This document shows positions 24,301-33,797 of a DNA stretch of 64,000 bases, piece after piece; position 1 is the stretch's first letter, and each line of letters starts with the position of its first letter. Origin of the DNA: an uncultured Oscillospiraceae bacterium. GTDB taxonomy: Bacteria > Bacillota > Clostridia > Oscillospirales > Acutalibacteraceae. The notes under the pieces are model-generated. The model had not been told where the DNA came from. It made no database searches and was given only the letters and a program-made list of their open reading frames with translations. The position numbers were made by a program, and so were the translations under genes. The DNA lies in NCBI GenBank assembly GCA_900552265.1, contig URZE01000001.1, positions 1 to 64,000 on the forward strand, read 5' to 3'.

Positions 24301-26199
24301 ATGGACAAAGGCAAAAAGTTAATGCTATTTCGTATAATGGTATCAGCTCTGATGCTATTAGGATTGAACTTTATGTTTATAGAACCTTCGGTAAAAATAG
24401 TTTTATATTTTCTCACATATCTGATTATAGGATATGACGTGATAAAAAAAGCTGTGGATCGAATTATAAAAGGAAAAATATTTGATGAAAACTTTTTAAT
24501 GGTAGTTGCAACTTTAGGAGCATTTGTGTTGTCGATATTTGAAAATAGCGGAGAATGCAACGAAGCAGTTGCGGTTATGCTTTTTTATCAAATCGGAGAA
24601 CTGTTTCAAGATTATGCCGTTGAAAAAAGCCGTAGGAATATAAATGATTTAATGGATATTCGTCCTGACTATGCCAATATAGAAAAAAATGGTAAGCTTA
24701 TAAAAATTAATCCTGATAAAATTTGCGTCGGAAGTGAAATTATTGTAAATCCTGGAGAAAAAATTCCTATTGATGGAGTAATTTGTCAGGGAAGTTCTTT
24801 GCTTAACACTGGTGCTCTTACAGGAGAAAGTGTTCCTTGTGAAGTTAATTGCGGTGATGAGGTTATAAGTGGCTGTATAAATATGACAGGTGTATTGAAA
24901 ATTCGTACAACCAAAAATTTCGGAGACTCTACCGTTTCTAAAATACTGAAATTAGTTGAAGAATCCGATTCAGTAAAATCCAAATCTGAAAACTTTATTT
25001 CTAAATTTGCGAAAATATATACTCCGGTAGTTTGTATAATTGCTTTAGTTATATCCATATTTCCTCCTGTTTTTAATTTAATTTTATCGCAGTCTCCGGA
25101 GTGGAATGAGTGGGTATATAGAGCACTTACATTTTTGGTTATAAGTTGTCCGTGCGCACTTGTCGTAAGTATACCGCTTAGCTTTTTTGCGGGAATTGGT
25201 GCTGCCGGAAGAGAAGGTATATTAATTAAAGGTGCTAACTTTATTGAGATTCTTGCTCAAACCAAGACTGTGGTTTTTGATAAAACAGGCACTTTGACGC
25301 AAGGAGTGTTTGAAGTAAATGGTATTCATCATAATGAGATTGAAAATGAAAAAATATTGGAGTATGCAGCTTTAGCAGAAAGCCATTCTTCTCATCCTAT
25401 AAGTATTAGCTTACAAAAAGCCTATGGAAAGAAACTTGATTTTAACAGAGTCTGCAATATAACTGAAATGAGTGGTCACGGAGTAATTGCCACGATAGAT
25501 GATGATGTCAAAGTTGCTGTGGGAAATAATAAATTGATGCAAGAAATGAATATAACTTCTTCATACTGCCACTGTCATACACCTGGCACTATTATTCATG
25601 TGGCCTTAAATGGCAATTATGCAGGTCACATAGTCATTTCCGATATCGAGAAACCTGATTCGAAAAGAGCTATTAGTGAACTAAAAAACTTGGGTATAAG
25701 AAAAACTGTTATGTTGACCGGAGATTCTACTTCTGTAGCAAAAAAAATTTCTGAAAATTTATTAATAGATGAATTTTACGGGGAAATGCTTCCCGAGAAT
25801 AAAGTTTCTGAAGTAGAAAAAATTTTAAAAGAAAAAAATCACGTGGGAAAACTTGCATTTGTAGGTGATGGTATTAATGATGCACCTGTACTTTCACGTG
25901 CCGATGTCGGAATAGCAATGGGAACGCTTGGTTCGGATGCTGCCATAGAAGCTGCAGATGTGGTACTCATGGATGATAATCCCATTAAAATTTCAAAAGC
26001 TATAAAAATTTCTAAAAAATGTTTATCAATAGTACGTCAAAATATTTCAATGGCTCTTTTAGTTAAATTTGTGTGTCTTATATTGAGTGCGGTAGGTGCT
26101 ACAGATATGTGGCTTGCAATATTTGCAGATGTAGGAATTACAGTGATTGCCATTCTTAATGCTATAAGAATATTATATATTCGTGATTTAAAACTTTAA
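24301..26199 (+). CDS. Heavy-metal translocating P1B-type ATPase (Zn/Cd/Pb class)
   Basis: ATP-driven metal exporter. Motifs in order: the actuator TGES (LTGESVPCEV), the metal-site SCPCALVVSIP in membrane helix 6, the phosphorylation site DKTGTLTQ, the HP locus SSHPIS, MLTGDS, and the hinge GDGINDAPVLSRADVGIAMG. CPC plus the last-helix FADVGITVIAILNAIR points to the Zn/Cd/Pb group (CadA/ZntA). The N-terminal soluble metal-binding domain with CxxC is missing: residue 1 is only about 10 before the first helix. No ArsR/MerR regulator is adjacent. AAAGGAGA precedes the ATG. Confidence 0.93.
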   Translation: MDKGKKLMLFRIMVSALMLLGLNFMFIEPSVKIVLYFLTYLIIGYDVIKKAVDRIIKGKIFDENFLMVVATLGAFVLSIFENSGECNEAVAVMLFYQIGELFQDYAVEKSRRNINDLMDIRPDYANIEKNGKLIKINPDKICVGSEIIVNPGEKIPIDGVICQGSSLLNTGALTGESVPCEVNCGDEVISGCINMTGVLKIRTTKNFGDSTVSKILKLVEESDSVKSKSENFISKFAKIYTPVVCIIALVISIFPPVFNLILSQSPEWNEWVYRALTFLVISCPCALVVSIPLSFFAGIGAAGREGILIKGANFIEILAQTKTVVFDKTGTLTQGVFEVNGIHHNEIENEKILEYAALAESHSSHPISISLQKAYGKKLDFNRVCNITEMSGHGVIATIDDDVKVAVGNNKLMQEMNITSSYCHCHTPGTIIHVALNGNYAGHIVISDIEKPDSKRAISELKNLGIRKTVMLTGDSTSVAKKISENLLIDEFYGEMLPENKVSEVEKILKEKNHVGKLAFVGDGINDAPVLSRADVGIAMGTLGSDAAIEAADVVLMDDNPIKISKAIKISKKCLSIVRQNISMALLVKFVCLILSAVGATDMWLAIFADVGITVIAILNAIRILYIRDLKL

Positions 26200-26520
26200 G
26201 GTTTAAAAAATTCAAAAATAAATATAGTTAGATATTGTATAGTTATATCAATATATCTGTTATACAGAAAAACAAAAGTTCGATCACATATGAAGTACCA
26301 ACTATTAGCAAATATGCGTTTATTCATATAAATTTTAATTTTATTTTTTTGAAGTAAGTTTGATTGTAAATTAAATATTTATTGGAAAGATTGAGTTGCT
26401 AAAAAATTATGGTAAAATATATTTTGTAATTTTTATTACATTGGTAAGTCCAAATTATAGTTCCATCAATCAAAACTAAAATAAACAACAATTATATTTT
26501 GAATGAAGTGATAAATTTTA
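26200..26520. other. AT-rich leader/intergenic region before ksgA
   Basis: About 320 bases with no gene seen. It carries the promoter at 26391-26418; no riboswitch or strong terminator for the ATPase gene could be recognised. Confidence 0.5.
26391..26418 (+). promoter_or_regulatory. Probable promoter of ksgA
   Basis: TTGAGT at 26391-26396, 16-base spacer, TAAAAT at 26413-26418 with a TGG extended -10. The leader to ksgA would be about 100 bases. Confidence 0.5.
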
Positions 26521-27387
26521 ATGTTAAATCTATGTGATATTAAACGAATAAAAAATTTGCTAAATAAACATCAGTTTAAATTTTCAAAGTCTCTGGGTCA
26601 AAATTTTATAATCGATCCCGAAATTTGTCCAAAAATGGCTGAATTATGCTCGGAAAATGAAAATTCCGGAATCTTGGAAATAGGACCAGGAATTGGAGTT
26701 TTAACTGTACAACTTGCAAAAAGGTTTGAAAAAGTAGTTTCGGTAGAAATAGATAAACGTCTTATACCTATTTTGAGTGAAACCGTTTCAGAATTTGAAA
26801 ATGTTAAAGTAATAAATAATGACATTTTAGAAATTAACCTAAACAAAATAATTGAAGAAGAATTTTCTGATTGTACTGAGGTTAACGTTTGTGCCAATCT
26901 TCCTTATTATATTACCTCTGAAATAATAATGTACATTTTAGAAAATAATCCAGGATTTAAATCAATTACCGTTATGGTGCAAAAAGAAGCTGCGGAAAGG
27001 ATTTGTGCTCTACCCGGTACAAGACAATCCGGAGCTATAAGCATGGCCGTCAGATATTATGGAGTACCTAAAATTCTTTTTAATGTAAACAGAAACTGTT
27101 TTGTTCCATCTCCCAATGTTGATTCTTGTGTTATAAAAATAGAAATGAAAGACGATAATCGTCAAGGCATTAAAAATTCAAAAAATTTTTTCAAAATTAT
27201 ACGTGCCGCATACTCAAAAAGAAGAAAAAATTTGCTAAATTCCTTGAGTATGGGTCTTAATATCAGTAAAGAAAGTGTAAAGGAAATTTTGGAAAAATGC
27301 GAAATCAATTGTAATTTAAGAGCTGAGCAGCTTAAATTTGAAGAATTTGTAAATATTTCAAACTTGTTTTCTGATCTGGGTTTTTAG
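26521..27387 (+). CDS. rsmA: 16S rRNA (A1518/A1519) dimethyltransferase
   Basis: KsgA/RsmA dimethylates two adjacent adenines in helix 45 of 16S rRNA. Seen: KSLGQNFIIDPE near the N-terminus, SAM-binding LEIGPGIGVLT, the catalytic NLPYYITSEI, and the C-terminal PSPNVDSCVIKI and AYSKRRKNLLNSL. 288 residues, complete. Its ribosome binding site (GAAGTGAT) is weaker than most in the window. It stands alone on the + strand and ends at a two-way terminator. Confidence 0.95.
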   Translation: MLNLCDIKRIKNLLNKHQFKFSKSLGQNFIIDPEICPKMAELCSENENSGILEIGPGIGVLTVQLAKRFEKVVSVEIDKRLIPILSETVSEFENVKVINNDILEINLNKIIEEEFSDCTEVNVCANLPYYITSEIIMYILENNPGFKSITVMVQKEAAERICALPGTRQSGAISMAVRYYGVPKILFNVNRNCFVPSPNVDSCVIKIEMKDDNRQGIKNSKNFFKIIRAAYSKRRKNLLNSLSMGLNISKESVKEILEKCEINCNLRAEQLKFEEFVNISNLFSDLGF

Positions 27388-27399
27388 TCAAATAAGAAA

Positions 27400-27434
27400 A
27401 AGGAACGGGCAGACTACCTGTTCCTTAATTTTTT
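27400..27434. terminator. Bidirectional terminator between ksgA and tadA
   Basis: Stem AAGGAACGGG / CCTGTTCCTT with one wobble, T run on the + strand side (27429-27434) and an A-rich left flank that gives T-rich RNA on the minus strand. The tadA stop codon (27414-27416) lies inside the loop. Confidence 0.8.
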
Positions 27435-27878
27435 AAAAAACTCAGTTAAAATTGAGGAACATTCTCCCTCAAGTATTCCACCGCTAATAAATGGTTTGTG
27501 ATTGTAAGGTAAATCGAACAAATTTATTACGCTTTCACACGAACCTGCCTTGGGATCTTTAGCACCATATACGACACGATCAAGTCTGGAATTTATTATA
27601 GCACCCGCACACATAGGGCATGGTTCAAGTGTTACATACATCGTGCATCCAATTAATCTCCATTGATTTAATTGTTGGCACGCATTATAAATAGCTTCTA
27701 TTTCTGCATGGTGTAAAGCATTTGCACAAATTTCACGTTTGTTTCGCCCTGTAGATATAATTTTATTTTCAAAAACTATTACGGCCCCTATAGGTACTTC
27801 TTTTTCAAGCTTTGATTTTTTTGCTTCCTCTAAAGCTTTTGTCATAAAATATTCATCTGAATTCACAGATATCATCAT
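27414..27878 (-). CDS. tadA: tRNA-specific adenosine deaminase
   Basis: Deaminates A34 to inosine in tRNA-Arg(ACG). The zinc site is HAEIEAI with the catalytic Glu, and PCPMCAGAI with two Cys. Also seen: VPIGAVIV near residue 28 and DPKAGSCESV. 154 residues, normal. GAGG lies 12 bases upstream of ATG 27878. It is 22 bases after the CDF gene on the same strand and likely cotranscribed. Confidence 0.95.
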   Translation of the reverse strand: MMISVNSDEYFMTKALEEAKKSKLEKEVPIGAVIVFENKIISTGRNKREICANALHHAEIEAIYNACQQLNQWRLIGCTMYVTLEPCPMCAGAIINSRLDRVVYGAKDPKAGSCESVINLFDLPYNHKPFISGGILEGECSSILTEFFKKLRNR

Positions 27879-27900
27879 TTTTTCAAATTTCCTCAGTTAT

Positions 27901-29082
27901 TTATTTTTGAGCATTGTTGCTAAAATAAGTTCTGTCAATATCTATTATGCATTTGTATCGGGAATCGAGAGCTTTTACGCTTTGTACTATGGCATTTAAT
28001 ATATCATCATTGGTTTGTTGTACGTCATATGGAACTGAAACATGAAAAATTAAGGTAGGAGTTGAACCCGGAATGATCCTCAAATCATAAACTTTAGCAT
28101 CTTTATGAATCAATTTTACTATTTTTGATAATTTACTTCTCATTTCCGTAACTTCTTCATTGTCGGTTACAATCGGATCCATGTGTATAATTGCTGAGCA
28201 TCCGAATTTATTTTTTAATTTTTTCTCAATTAAATCCGTTGCTTCGTGGAGTTCCATAATATTTTTGTTTGCAGGCATTTCGGCATGCAGTGAAATAACA
28301 CTTCGACCCGGTCCGTAGTTGTGTACGGTCAACTCGTGCATTCCTAAAATATCAGGACTCGAAAGTACAATATCATTAACTTCTTTTATGAGTTCGGGAC
28401 TCGGAGATTGTCCTAAAAGCGGATTTATCGTTTCTTTTATCACGCTGACTCCGGTGAAAATTATGAAAAGAGCAACAATTATGCCGGTATAAGCATCTAC
28501 AGAAATACCTGTTAAGTAATTTATAGCCATTCCCGCCAAAATAGTTACGGTTATTATTCCATCTAAAATACTGTCAAATGCAGTAGCTTTCATAGCTGTT
28601 GAATTTATGATGTTTCCGATTTTTCTGTTGAAAAATCCCATCCAAAGTTTTATTACCAATGACACGAGAAGTATGATTATCGATACTAAACCATAAGATA
28701 CTGGTTCCGGGTCGAAAATTTTTTCTATAGAAGATTTGGTAAACTCGATTCCGGTAAATATTATAGCTATCGAAACGATTAATCCCGAAATATACTCTAT
28801 TCTTCCGTACCCAAATGGGTGGTTTTTATCGGCCGGGCTACCTGAAGTTTTAAAGCATATTAGTGTTATAATTGAGGATACTGCATCTGAGAGATTATTG
28901 AATGCATCGGCACTCACAGCTATTGAAGAAGTTATCATTCCCGCAAAAAATTTTCCTGAAAACAGTATTATGTTGCATATTATTCCTACTATTCCACTGA
29001 GTATTCCGAATTTTCTTCGAACTTCGGAATTGTTTACATCTTTGTAATTTGGTATGAATTTTTTTATAAAATAATTTGTCAT
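27901..29082 (-). CDS. Cation diffusion facilitator transporter
   Basis: CDF family divalent-cation/proton antiporter (Zn, Mn or Fe). Six predicted helices in residues 25-220; metal-site residues in ADAFNNLSDAVSS (helix 2) and in helix 5 (AFDSILDGIIT). HPFGYGRIEY is the family signature. The C-terminal cytoplasmic dimerisation domain (about 225-390) shows HELTVHNYGPGRSVISLHAE. It is longer than FieF (about 300) because of an added C-terminal region of about 90 residues, as in many clostridial members. Metal specificity cannot be told. Confidence 0.9.
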   Translation of the reverse strand: MTNYFIKKFIPNYKDVNNSEVRRKFGILSGIVGIICNIILFSGKFFAGMITSSIAVSADAFNNLSDAVSSIITLICFKTSGSPADKNHPFGYGRIEYISGLIVSIAIIFTGIEFTKSSIEKIFDPEPVSYGLVSIIILLVSLVIKLWMGFFNRKIGNIINSTAMKATAFDSILDGIITVTILAGMAINYLTGISVDAYTGIIVALFIIFTGVSVIKETINPLLGQSPSPELIKEVNDIVLSSPDILGMHELTVHNYGPGRSVISLHAEMPANKNIMELHEATDLIEKKLKNKFGCSAIIHMDPIVTDNEEVTEMRSKLSKIVKLIHKDAKVYDLRIIPGSTPTLIFHVSVPYDVQQTNDDILNAIVQSVKALDSRYKCIIDIDRTYFSNNAQK

Positions 29083-29151
29083 ATTAATTTTTGCAGAATT
29101 TTTCCTGCACTACCTCCATTCAATAAAATATTATTAAATGGAAACATTATA

Positions 29152-30378
29152 CTATTTTTTAGAATTGTTGTTAATATCTTTTTTAGGATTTCGAAAATAT
29201 TTTTTTGATTTTATAAACTTTATAGTCAAATATGCTGCAACCACACATCCGAAAATTATAGCAGTAATTACCCAGTATATTTTTGAATTTCTGAAAGCCA
29301 GAGAAGTGTTATTTTCAGAATTATCCACAGAATCTACGTTTTCCGTATCTTCTTGTAAATCTTCATCTTCATCATCGATTTCTTGATCTTTTTTGGCGTT
29401 TTCCGTGGAATTTTTGGAGTTTTTGTGTTTTTTCTTATGATTGGATTTAGAAGATTTTGTTTTAGAGGATTTTTTGTCAGGTTCGAAAATATCTATCTGT
29501 TCATTTAAAATCTTACCTGAACCACCAGGAATCTTTGATAAATCCTTTTCCGACGTTTTGTTAGAGGGTTTGGAATAGGAAGAATTATTATCTGTATTCT
29601 TTTCACGTGATACTCTGATGGTGTAAACTGATTTTGCTCCAAGGCTTTTATTTGAAACGACGATGGTTATGTTAGCAGTTCCGCCTTGTGCATTCAAGTT
29701 TCTTTTGTTTATTTTTACGGATAAATCTTCATACATTGGAATTGCCTGTATATCCAATTGCTTCGTGTAGTATGGTACTGTGACGGCATATTCGTATATA
29801 TCTGGAGAAAAATTCGGAGAAATATTTCCTTCTGATATTTCAAGAAAATTTAGTTTACAATTTTCTAAAAGTGGATTTCCTCTTATATTTAGCCGAATGT
29901 TTTCAGAATTTAATGTATTTTCTCCGTTAAAAGACTTAAATTCAGCAGAAATATCCGACTCATGAGTATTAACTTTTTTGTTTACGATGAATACCAAATC
30001 GAAAATATCACTCACGTTGTTTGGAAAATAAAGTTCTCTAAGTGCATTCGGTTTGCAAACTATATCTATATAGTTGTCGAATTTTTCCACTCTTATATCG
30101 GTTCTTTTTACAGAATTTTTGCAAATTATCTTCTTATATTTCAAAGTGTCCGGATCAAAATAGAGTCTACATCTAAACGGTCTTAAAAAATCGGAACGTC
30201 TGCGTCCCGTTGCTTCAAAACCCAGATGTAAATATGAACCGGCATCATAATATTCTTGTGGTTCTGAAATTTTGATATTGTAATCTAAAGCATGACAAGC
30301 AGGAAAAATGATTGATATGAGCATTAACAAATTGAGTAAAAAGTATTTTGATTTTATAATTGTTTTTACTTTAGACAT
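29152..30378 (-). CDS. Surface-anchored protein with cohesin-like and cadherin-like beta-sandwich domains
   Basis: 408 residues: a signal peptide (about 1-30), a cohesin-like beta domain (about 33-165), and a cadherin-like beta-sandwich domain (about 172-258). The last shows LNFLEISEGNISPNFSPDIY, YAVTVPYYT and a final YTIRVSRE. A long low-complexity region rich in Lys, Ser, Asp and Glu follows (about 260-365), then one membrane helix (about 370-390) and a basic tail. The layout is that of an extracellular protein held at the membrane by its C-terminus. AAGGAGG precedes ATG 30378. No enzyme motif is seen. Confidence 0.8.
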   Translation of the reverse strand: MSKVKTIIKSKYFLLNLLMLISIIFPACHALDYNIKISEPQEYYDAGSYLHLGFEATGRRRSDFLRPFRCRLYFDPDTLKYKKIICKNSVKRTDIRVEKFDNYIDIVCKPNALRELYFPNNVSDIFDLVFIVNKKVNTHESDISAEFKSFNGENTLNSENIRLNIRGNPLLENCKLNFLEISEGNISPNFSPDIYEYAVTVPYYTKQLDIQAIPMYEDLSVKINKRNLNAQGGTANITIVVSNKSLGAKSVYTIRVSREKNTDNNSSYSKPSNKTSEKDLSKIPGGSGKILNEQIDIFEPDKKSSKTKSSKSNHKKKHKNSKNSTENAKKDQEIDDEDEDLQEDTENVDSVDNSENNTSLAFRNSKIYWVITAIIFGCVVAAYLTIKFIKSKKYFRNPKKDINNNSKK

Positions 30379-30450
30379 AGTGTCGTTCCTCCTTTTTGAT
30401 TTATTAAATTTGAAATACGTGTTATAATTAAATTGTAGAGGTGAAAATAA

Positions 30451-31254
30451 ATGAATTATTTCATAAATATTTTTGAATCATGGCAACCTTTTGCAGTGGA
30501 TTGGTCTGTTTGTTTGATTAAAGCCGTTTTGATAATGATTGCAGGTTGGTGGACGGTAAATAAAGTATGTAGAATAGCTCTTTTGTTTTTTCAAAAAACT
30601 ATTTCTGACAAAGGAATTACATCTTTTCTGTACTCGATAATGAAGTTTTCACTGAGAGTTATTCTTGTGGTTATGGCTCTCGGAAGTTTAGGAATTAACG
30701 TTAACTCTCTTTTTGCGGCAATAGGAGCATCTCTTGTTGCAGTAGGGCTTTCACTGAAAGACAATCTGTCAAACTTGGTAAGCGGTATAATTTTGGTGAT
30801 AAATAAACCTATTCACGTTGGTGATTACATAGAGATTGAAAACTCACGAGGTACTGTGATTAAAATTGAAATGCTATTTACAACTTTGCAGACAGAAGAT
30901 AAAAATAAAACCGTGATTATACCTAATTCTAAACTTGCAGCTAACAGTATCACTCGAAAGAGTGAGTACGATATGTCACTTATAAATAAGATCTACAAAT
31001 CTGACACTCTTATTGAAAAACATAAAGAGTTTAAAAGGTATTTAGAGAAAGAATTTATTTTAAATAATAAAATTTTGCAACTTCCTGCTCCGGAAATAGT
31101 AATTGAAGTTTGTGAAAATAATAAAAATTTAATAAAACTGAATATTTGGACACTAAATCAAAATGAAAATAATTTGAATAAAGATATTGAGAATTTAATT
31201 AACAAAGCTGCTCGTAAGTATAGAGTAAATTTTCAAGAATTGACACATAAATGA
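30451..31254 (+). CDS. Small-conductance mechanosensitive channel (MscS family)
   Basis: Pressure-gated channel protein. Three N-terminal helices; the pore helix reads SLFAAIGASLVAVGLSLKDN, followed by the beta domain (VGDYIEIENSRGTVIKIEML and VIIPNSKL). 267 residues, the short MscS type. An extended -10 (TGTTATAAT, 30421-30428) lies upstream and GAGGTG before ATG 30451. It is divergent from the surface-protein gene. Confidence 0.93.
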   Translation: MNYFINIFESWQPFAVDWSVCLIKAVLIMIAGWWTVNKVCRIALLFFQKTISDKGITSFLYSIMKFSLRVILVVMALGSLGINVNSLFAAIGASLVAVGLSLKDNLSNLVSGIILVINKPIHVGDYIEIENSRGTVIKIEMLFTTLQTEDKNKTVIIPNSKLAANSITRKSEYDMSLINKIYKSDTLIEKHKEFKRYLEKEFILNNKILQLPAPEIVIEVCENNKNLIKLNIWTLNQNENNLNKDIENLINKAARKYRVNFQELTHK

Positions 31255-31327
31255 ATGATAATACAAATATGATTCACACAATATTATAACATATTTTTAA
31301 CTCAAATTCAACAAAAGGAGGATAAAA

Positions 31328-31885
31328 ATGGAACAAAATGCTTTTACTGCAGGAATTCATCCTGGAGGACTTACAAATCATCAGGAAATAAAAATTTTAA
31401 TCTGTTTTTTACTGGATAAAATTAAATTTCCGCTTAAGAAAAATGATATAACCTCTATTCTTCAAAATTACGGTTTGGCAAATTATTTTGAAGCAAGTCA
31501 AGCTTTTTCAGAAATGGTTGCAAACAATAATATTGTACTTGACTCCGAAGAAAGCGGCGAATATTCAATAACACCCAGCGGAAAAATGATAGTTGAAGAG
31601 CTTAGTGATATGATTCCTGTTTCGATTCGTGAGAAAGCTCTTAAAAGTGTAGATTCTTATATGAGTCGTCTAAAAAGTGAACAAGAAAATAAAGTCATAA
31701 TCAAAAAAAATCCAAGAGGATATGACGTAATTTGTAAAATTTCCGGTGGGGAGTTCAATATGTTGGAATTAAAAATTTATGCACCGAATCTTATGGAAGC
31801 CACTATTATTCGTGATAATTTTTATAGAAGCCCCGAAACGCTGTATCGTGAAATAATGACTTATCTGACAAAATCAGATACATAA
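31328..31885 (+). CDS. DUF4364 family protein
   Basis: 185 residues. The N-terminal region about 20-95 looks like a winged helix (ILICFLLDKIKFPLKKNDIT, then SITPSGKMIVEEL). The C-terminal part is a small alpha/beta domain. It matches the DUF4364 family common in Clostridia, whose function is unknown; a transcription-factor role is plausible from the fold. AAGGAGG precedes the ATG. Confidence 0.85.
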   Translation: MEQNAFTAGIHPGGLTNHQEIKILICFLLDKIKFPLKKNDITSILQNYGLANYFEASQAFSEMVANNNIVLDSEESGEYSITPSGKMIVEELSDMIPVSIREKALKSVDSYMSRLKSEQENKVIIKKNPRGYDVICKISGGEFNMLELKIYAPNLMEATIIRDNFYRSPETLYREIMTYLTKSDT

Positions 31886-31911
31886 TCGATAACATGTTTT
31901 TAACATTAAAC

Positions 31912-31939
31912 TTGACAGCATTTTACATTAATATATAAT
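31912..31939 (+). promoter_or_regulatory. Promoter of the rlmN-prpC-prkC operon
   Basis: Consensus TTGACA (31912-31917) and TATAAT (31934-31939) with a 16-base spacer, 42 bases before rlmN. Both hexamers are perfect. Confidence 0.75.
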
Positions 31940-31981
31940 AAAATAAGGGTTTTGTAGTCTAAGGGAGGTGCATTTTAAAAA

Positions 31982-33043
31982 ATGTGTAGTAAAGACATAA
32001 AATCGATGAGTTTTGATGAAATTTCAAACGATTTTGAAAAGCTTTCTCAAGAACGCTACAGAGCTTCCCAGGTTTATTCGTGGATATTGAAAGGTGCTGA
32101 ATCTTTCGATGACATGACTAATATATCTGTTAGTTTGAGAGAAATTTTAAAAAATAATTATTTTATTCCCTCAATTGAAATGAAAAGTAAAAAAGTTTCT
32201 CAAGATGGAACGGTCAAATATCTTTTTGAACTCTCAGATGGAGAACTCATAGAATCTGTCTTAATGAAGTATAATCACGGATATTCGATATGTCTTTCAA
32301 CTCAAGCAGGATGCAAAATGGGATGTGCTTTCTGTGTGACGGGGAAAAATGGTTTTTCAAGAAATCTTAATCCTTCCGAAATTTTGCTTCAAATAGAGCG
32401 TGCTCAGAAAGATATGAATATAAAAATTTCAAATATTGTTCTTATGGGTATGGGTGAACCTCTCGACAACTATGATAATGTTATAAAGTTTTTAAAATTA
32501 GTGTCGGATGAAAAAGGTCTCAACATAGGTATGCGACATATTTCTCTTTCAACGTGCGGAATAGTTGATAAAATTTATAAATTAGCTAAAGAAAAAATGC
32601 AACTTACACTTTCAGTATCTTTACATGCTTCAAATAATGAAACAAGAAACAAGATAATGAAAATAAATCGGCGATGGAATATAAGTGAACTTCTTGAAGC
32701 TTGCAATTATTATACGGCATGTACAGGAAGACGCATTTCATTTGAATATGCGATGATAAAAAACTTTAATGATACACGTAGAGCTGCTGAAGAATTAACA
32801 ATGCTTCTTAAAGGAATGTTGTGTCATGTTAATCTTATACCGTTGAATTCGGGCGGTAGTGACGGTACTTTTCAAAAAAGTTCTCTTGGAAATATATATA
32901 AATTTAAAAATATTTTGGAAAATAATGGAATTCAAACTACAATTCGTAGAACCTTAGGAAAGGACATTGATGCTGCATGTGGGCAACTTAAAGGAAAACA
33001 CATACATAAGGAGGTTGAAAAAATCGATGGAAATTTACAGTAA
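31982..33043 (+). CDS. rlmN: 23S rRNA (A2503-C2) methyltransferase
   Basis: Radical SAM enzyme that methylates C2 of A2503 in 23S rRNA and A37 in some tRNAs. The cluster motif is CKMGCAFC (C-x3-C-x2-C). LMGMGEPLDNYDNV, LSTCG and the C-terminal RRTLGKDIDAACGQL with the catalytic Cys fit RlmN rather than Cfr. 353 residues. GGGAGGTG precedes ATG 31982. It overlaps prpC by 17 bases. Confidence 0.96.
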   Translation: MCSKDIKSMSFDEISNDFEKLSQERYRASQVYSWILKGAESFDDMTNISVSLREILKNNYFIPSIEMKSKKVSQDGTVKYLFELSDGELIESVLMKYNHGYSICLSTQAGCKMGCAFCVTGKNGFSRNLNPSEILLQIERAQKDMNIKISNIVLMGMGEPLDNYDNVIKFLKLVSDEKGLNIGMRHISLSTCGIVDKIYKLAKEKMQLTLSVSLHASNNETRNKIMKINRRWNISELLEACNYYTACTGRRISFEYAMIKNFNDTRRAAEELTMLLKGMLCHVNLIPLNSGGSDGTFQKSSLGNIYKFKNILENNGIQTTIRRTLGKDIDAACGQLKGKHIHKEVEKIDGNLQ

Positions 33044-33755
33044 GACAGATATCGGAAAAGTGCGCAAAACAAATCAAGATTCAGTATTCGCAAAGAAATT
33101 AAGTGAAAGTTTGGCATGGTCACTGGTGTGCGATGGTATGGGAGGCACTTATGGGGGTGACGTTGCAAGTCGTACTGCAGTAAAAATTATTGAAAATTAT
33201 ATGGATTCATTTTTGACCGAAAATGACAGTAAAGAAGAAATAAAATCCAAAATGTATAATGCTGTGAACGGAGCAAATTTGGGAATATTCGAAAAATCTA
33301 AGATAGATGAAAGCTTAAATCATATGGGAACTACAGTAGTTCTTTGCGTAGTTTGTAACGATTTTTTACAAATAGTTTATGCCGGTGACAGCAGAGTGTA
33401 TGTGGTAAATAAAAATGAAATAAAACAACTCAGCAAAGACCATTCCGTTGTACAACAAATGGTCGACAGTGGTGAAATTACCGAACAAGATGCAAAAAAT
33501 CATCCTCAAAAAAATATAATTACAAGAGCTCTTGGAGTAAATTCTTCAATCGATTTGGACTATATAGAGTGTGATATTGAAAAAAATGATATGATTTTAT
33601 CTTGTACCGATGGTCTGACTAATTATTTAGATGAAAAAAATATTTTTAAGGTATTTAACCAAAATACAATTTCCTCAGTGCCGTCAGAGCTTATAAGAGA
33701 AGCTAATAACTTGGGCGGAAGCGATAATATAACCGCAGCAATTATAAAAGTTTAA
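33027..33755 (+). CDS. prpC: PP2C-type protein Ser/Thr phosphatase
   Basis: Dephosphorylates targets of the adjacent PASTA kinase. Metal-binding motifs: VRKTNQDS, CDGMGGTYGGDVAS, YAGDSRVYVV, and the C-terminal CTDGLTNYL and GGSDNITAAI. Start ATG 33027 with AAGGAGG 11 bases upstream, inside the rlmN end. 242 residues, the normal PrpC/Stp length. Confidence 0.95.
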   Translation: MEIYSKTDIGKVRKTNQDSVFAKKLSESLAWSLVCDGMGGTYGGDVASRTAVKIIENYMDSFLTENDSKEEIKSKMYNAVNGANLGIFEKSKIDESLNHMGTTVVLCVVCNDFLQIVYAGDSRVYVVNKNEIKQLSKDHSVVQQMVDSGEITEQDAKNHPQKNIITRALGVNSSIDLDYIECDIEKNDMILSCTDGLTNYLDEKNIFKVFNQNTISSVPSELIREANNLGGSDNITAAIIKV

Positions 33756-33797
33756 AAAAGTAATCCTATAAATTAATTTTTGATAGGGGAGAAAAAA

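Noticed and set aside
30387..30430. Full -35/-10 promoter for mscS
   Set aside because: TATAAT is present with an extended -10, but the nearest -35-like TTGATT is 21 bases away; noted only in the gene entry.
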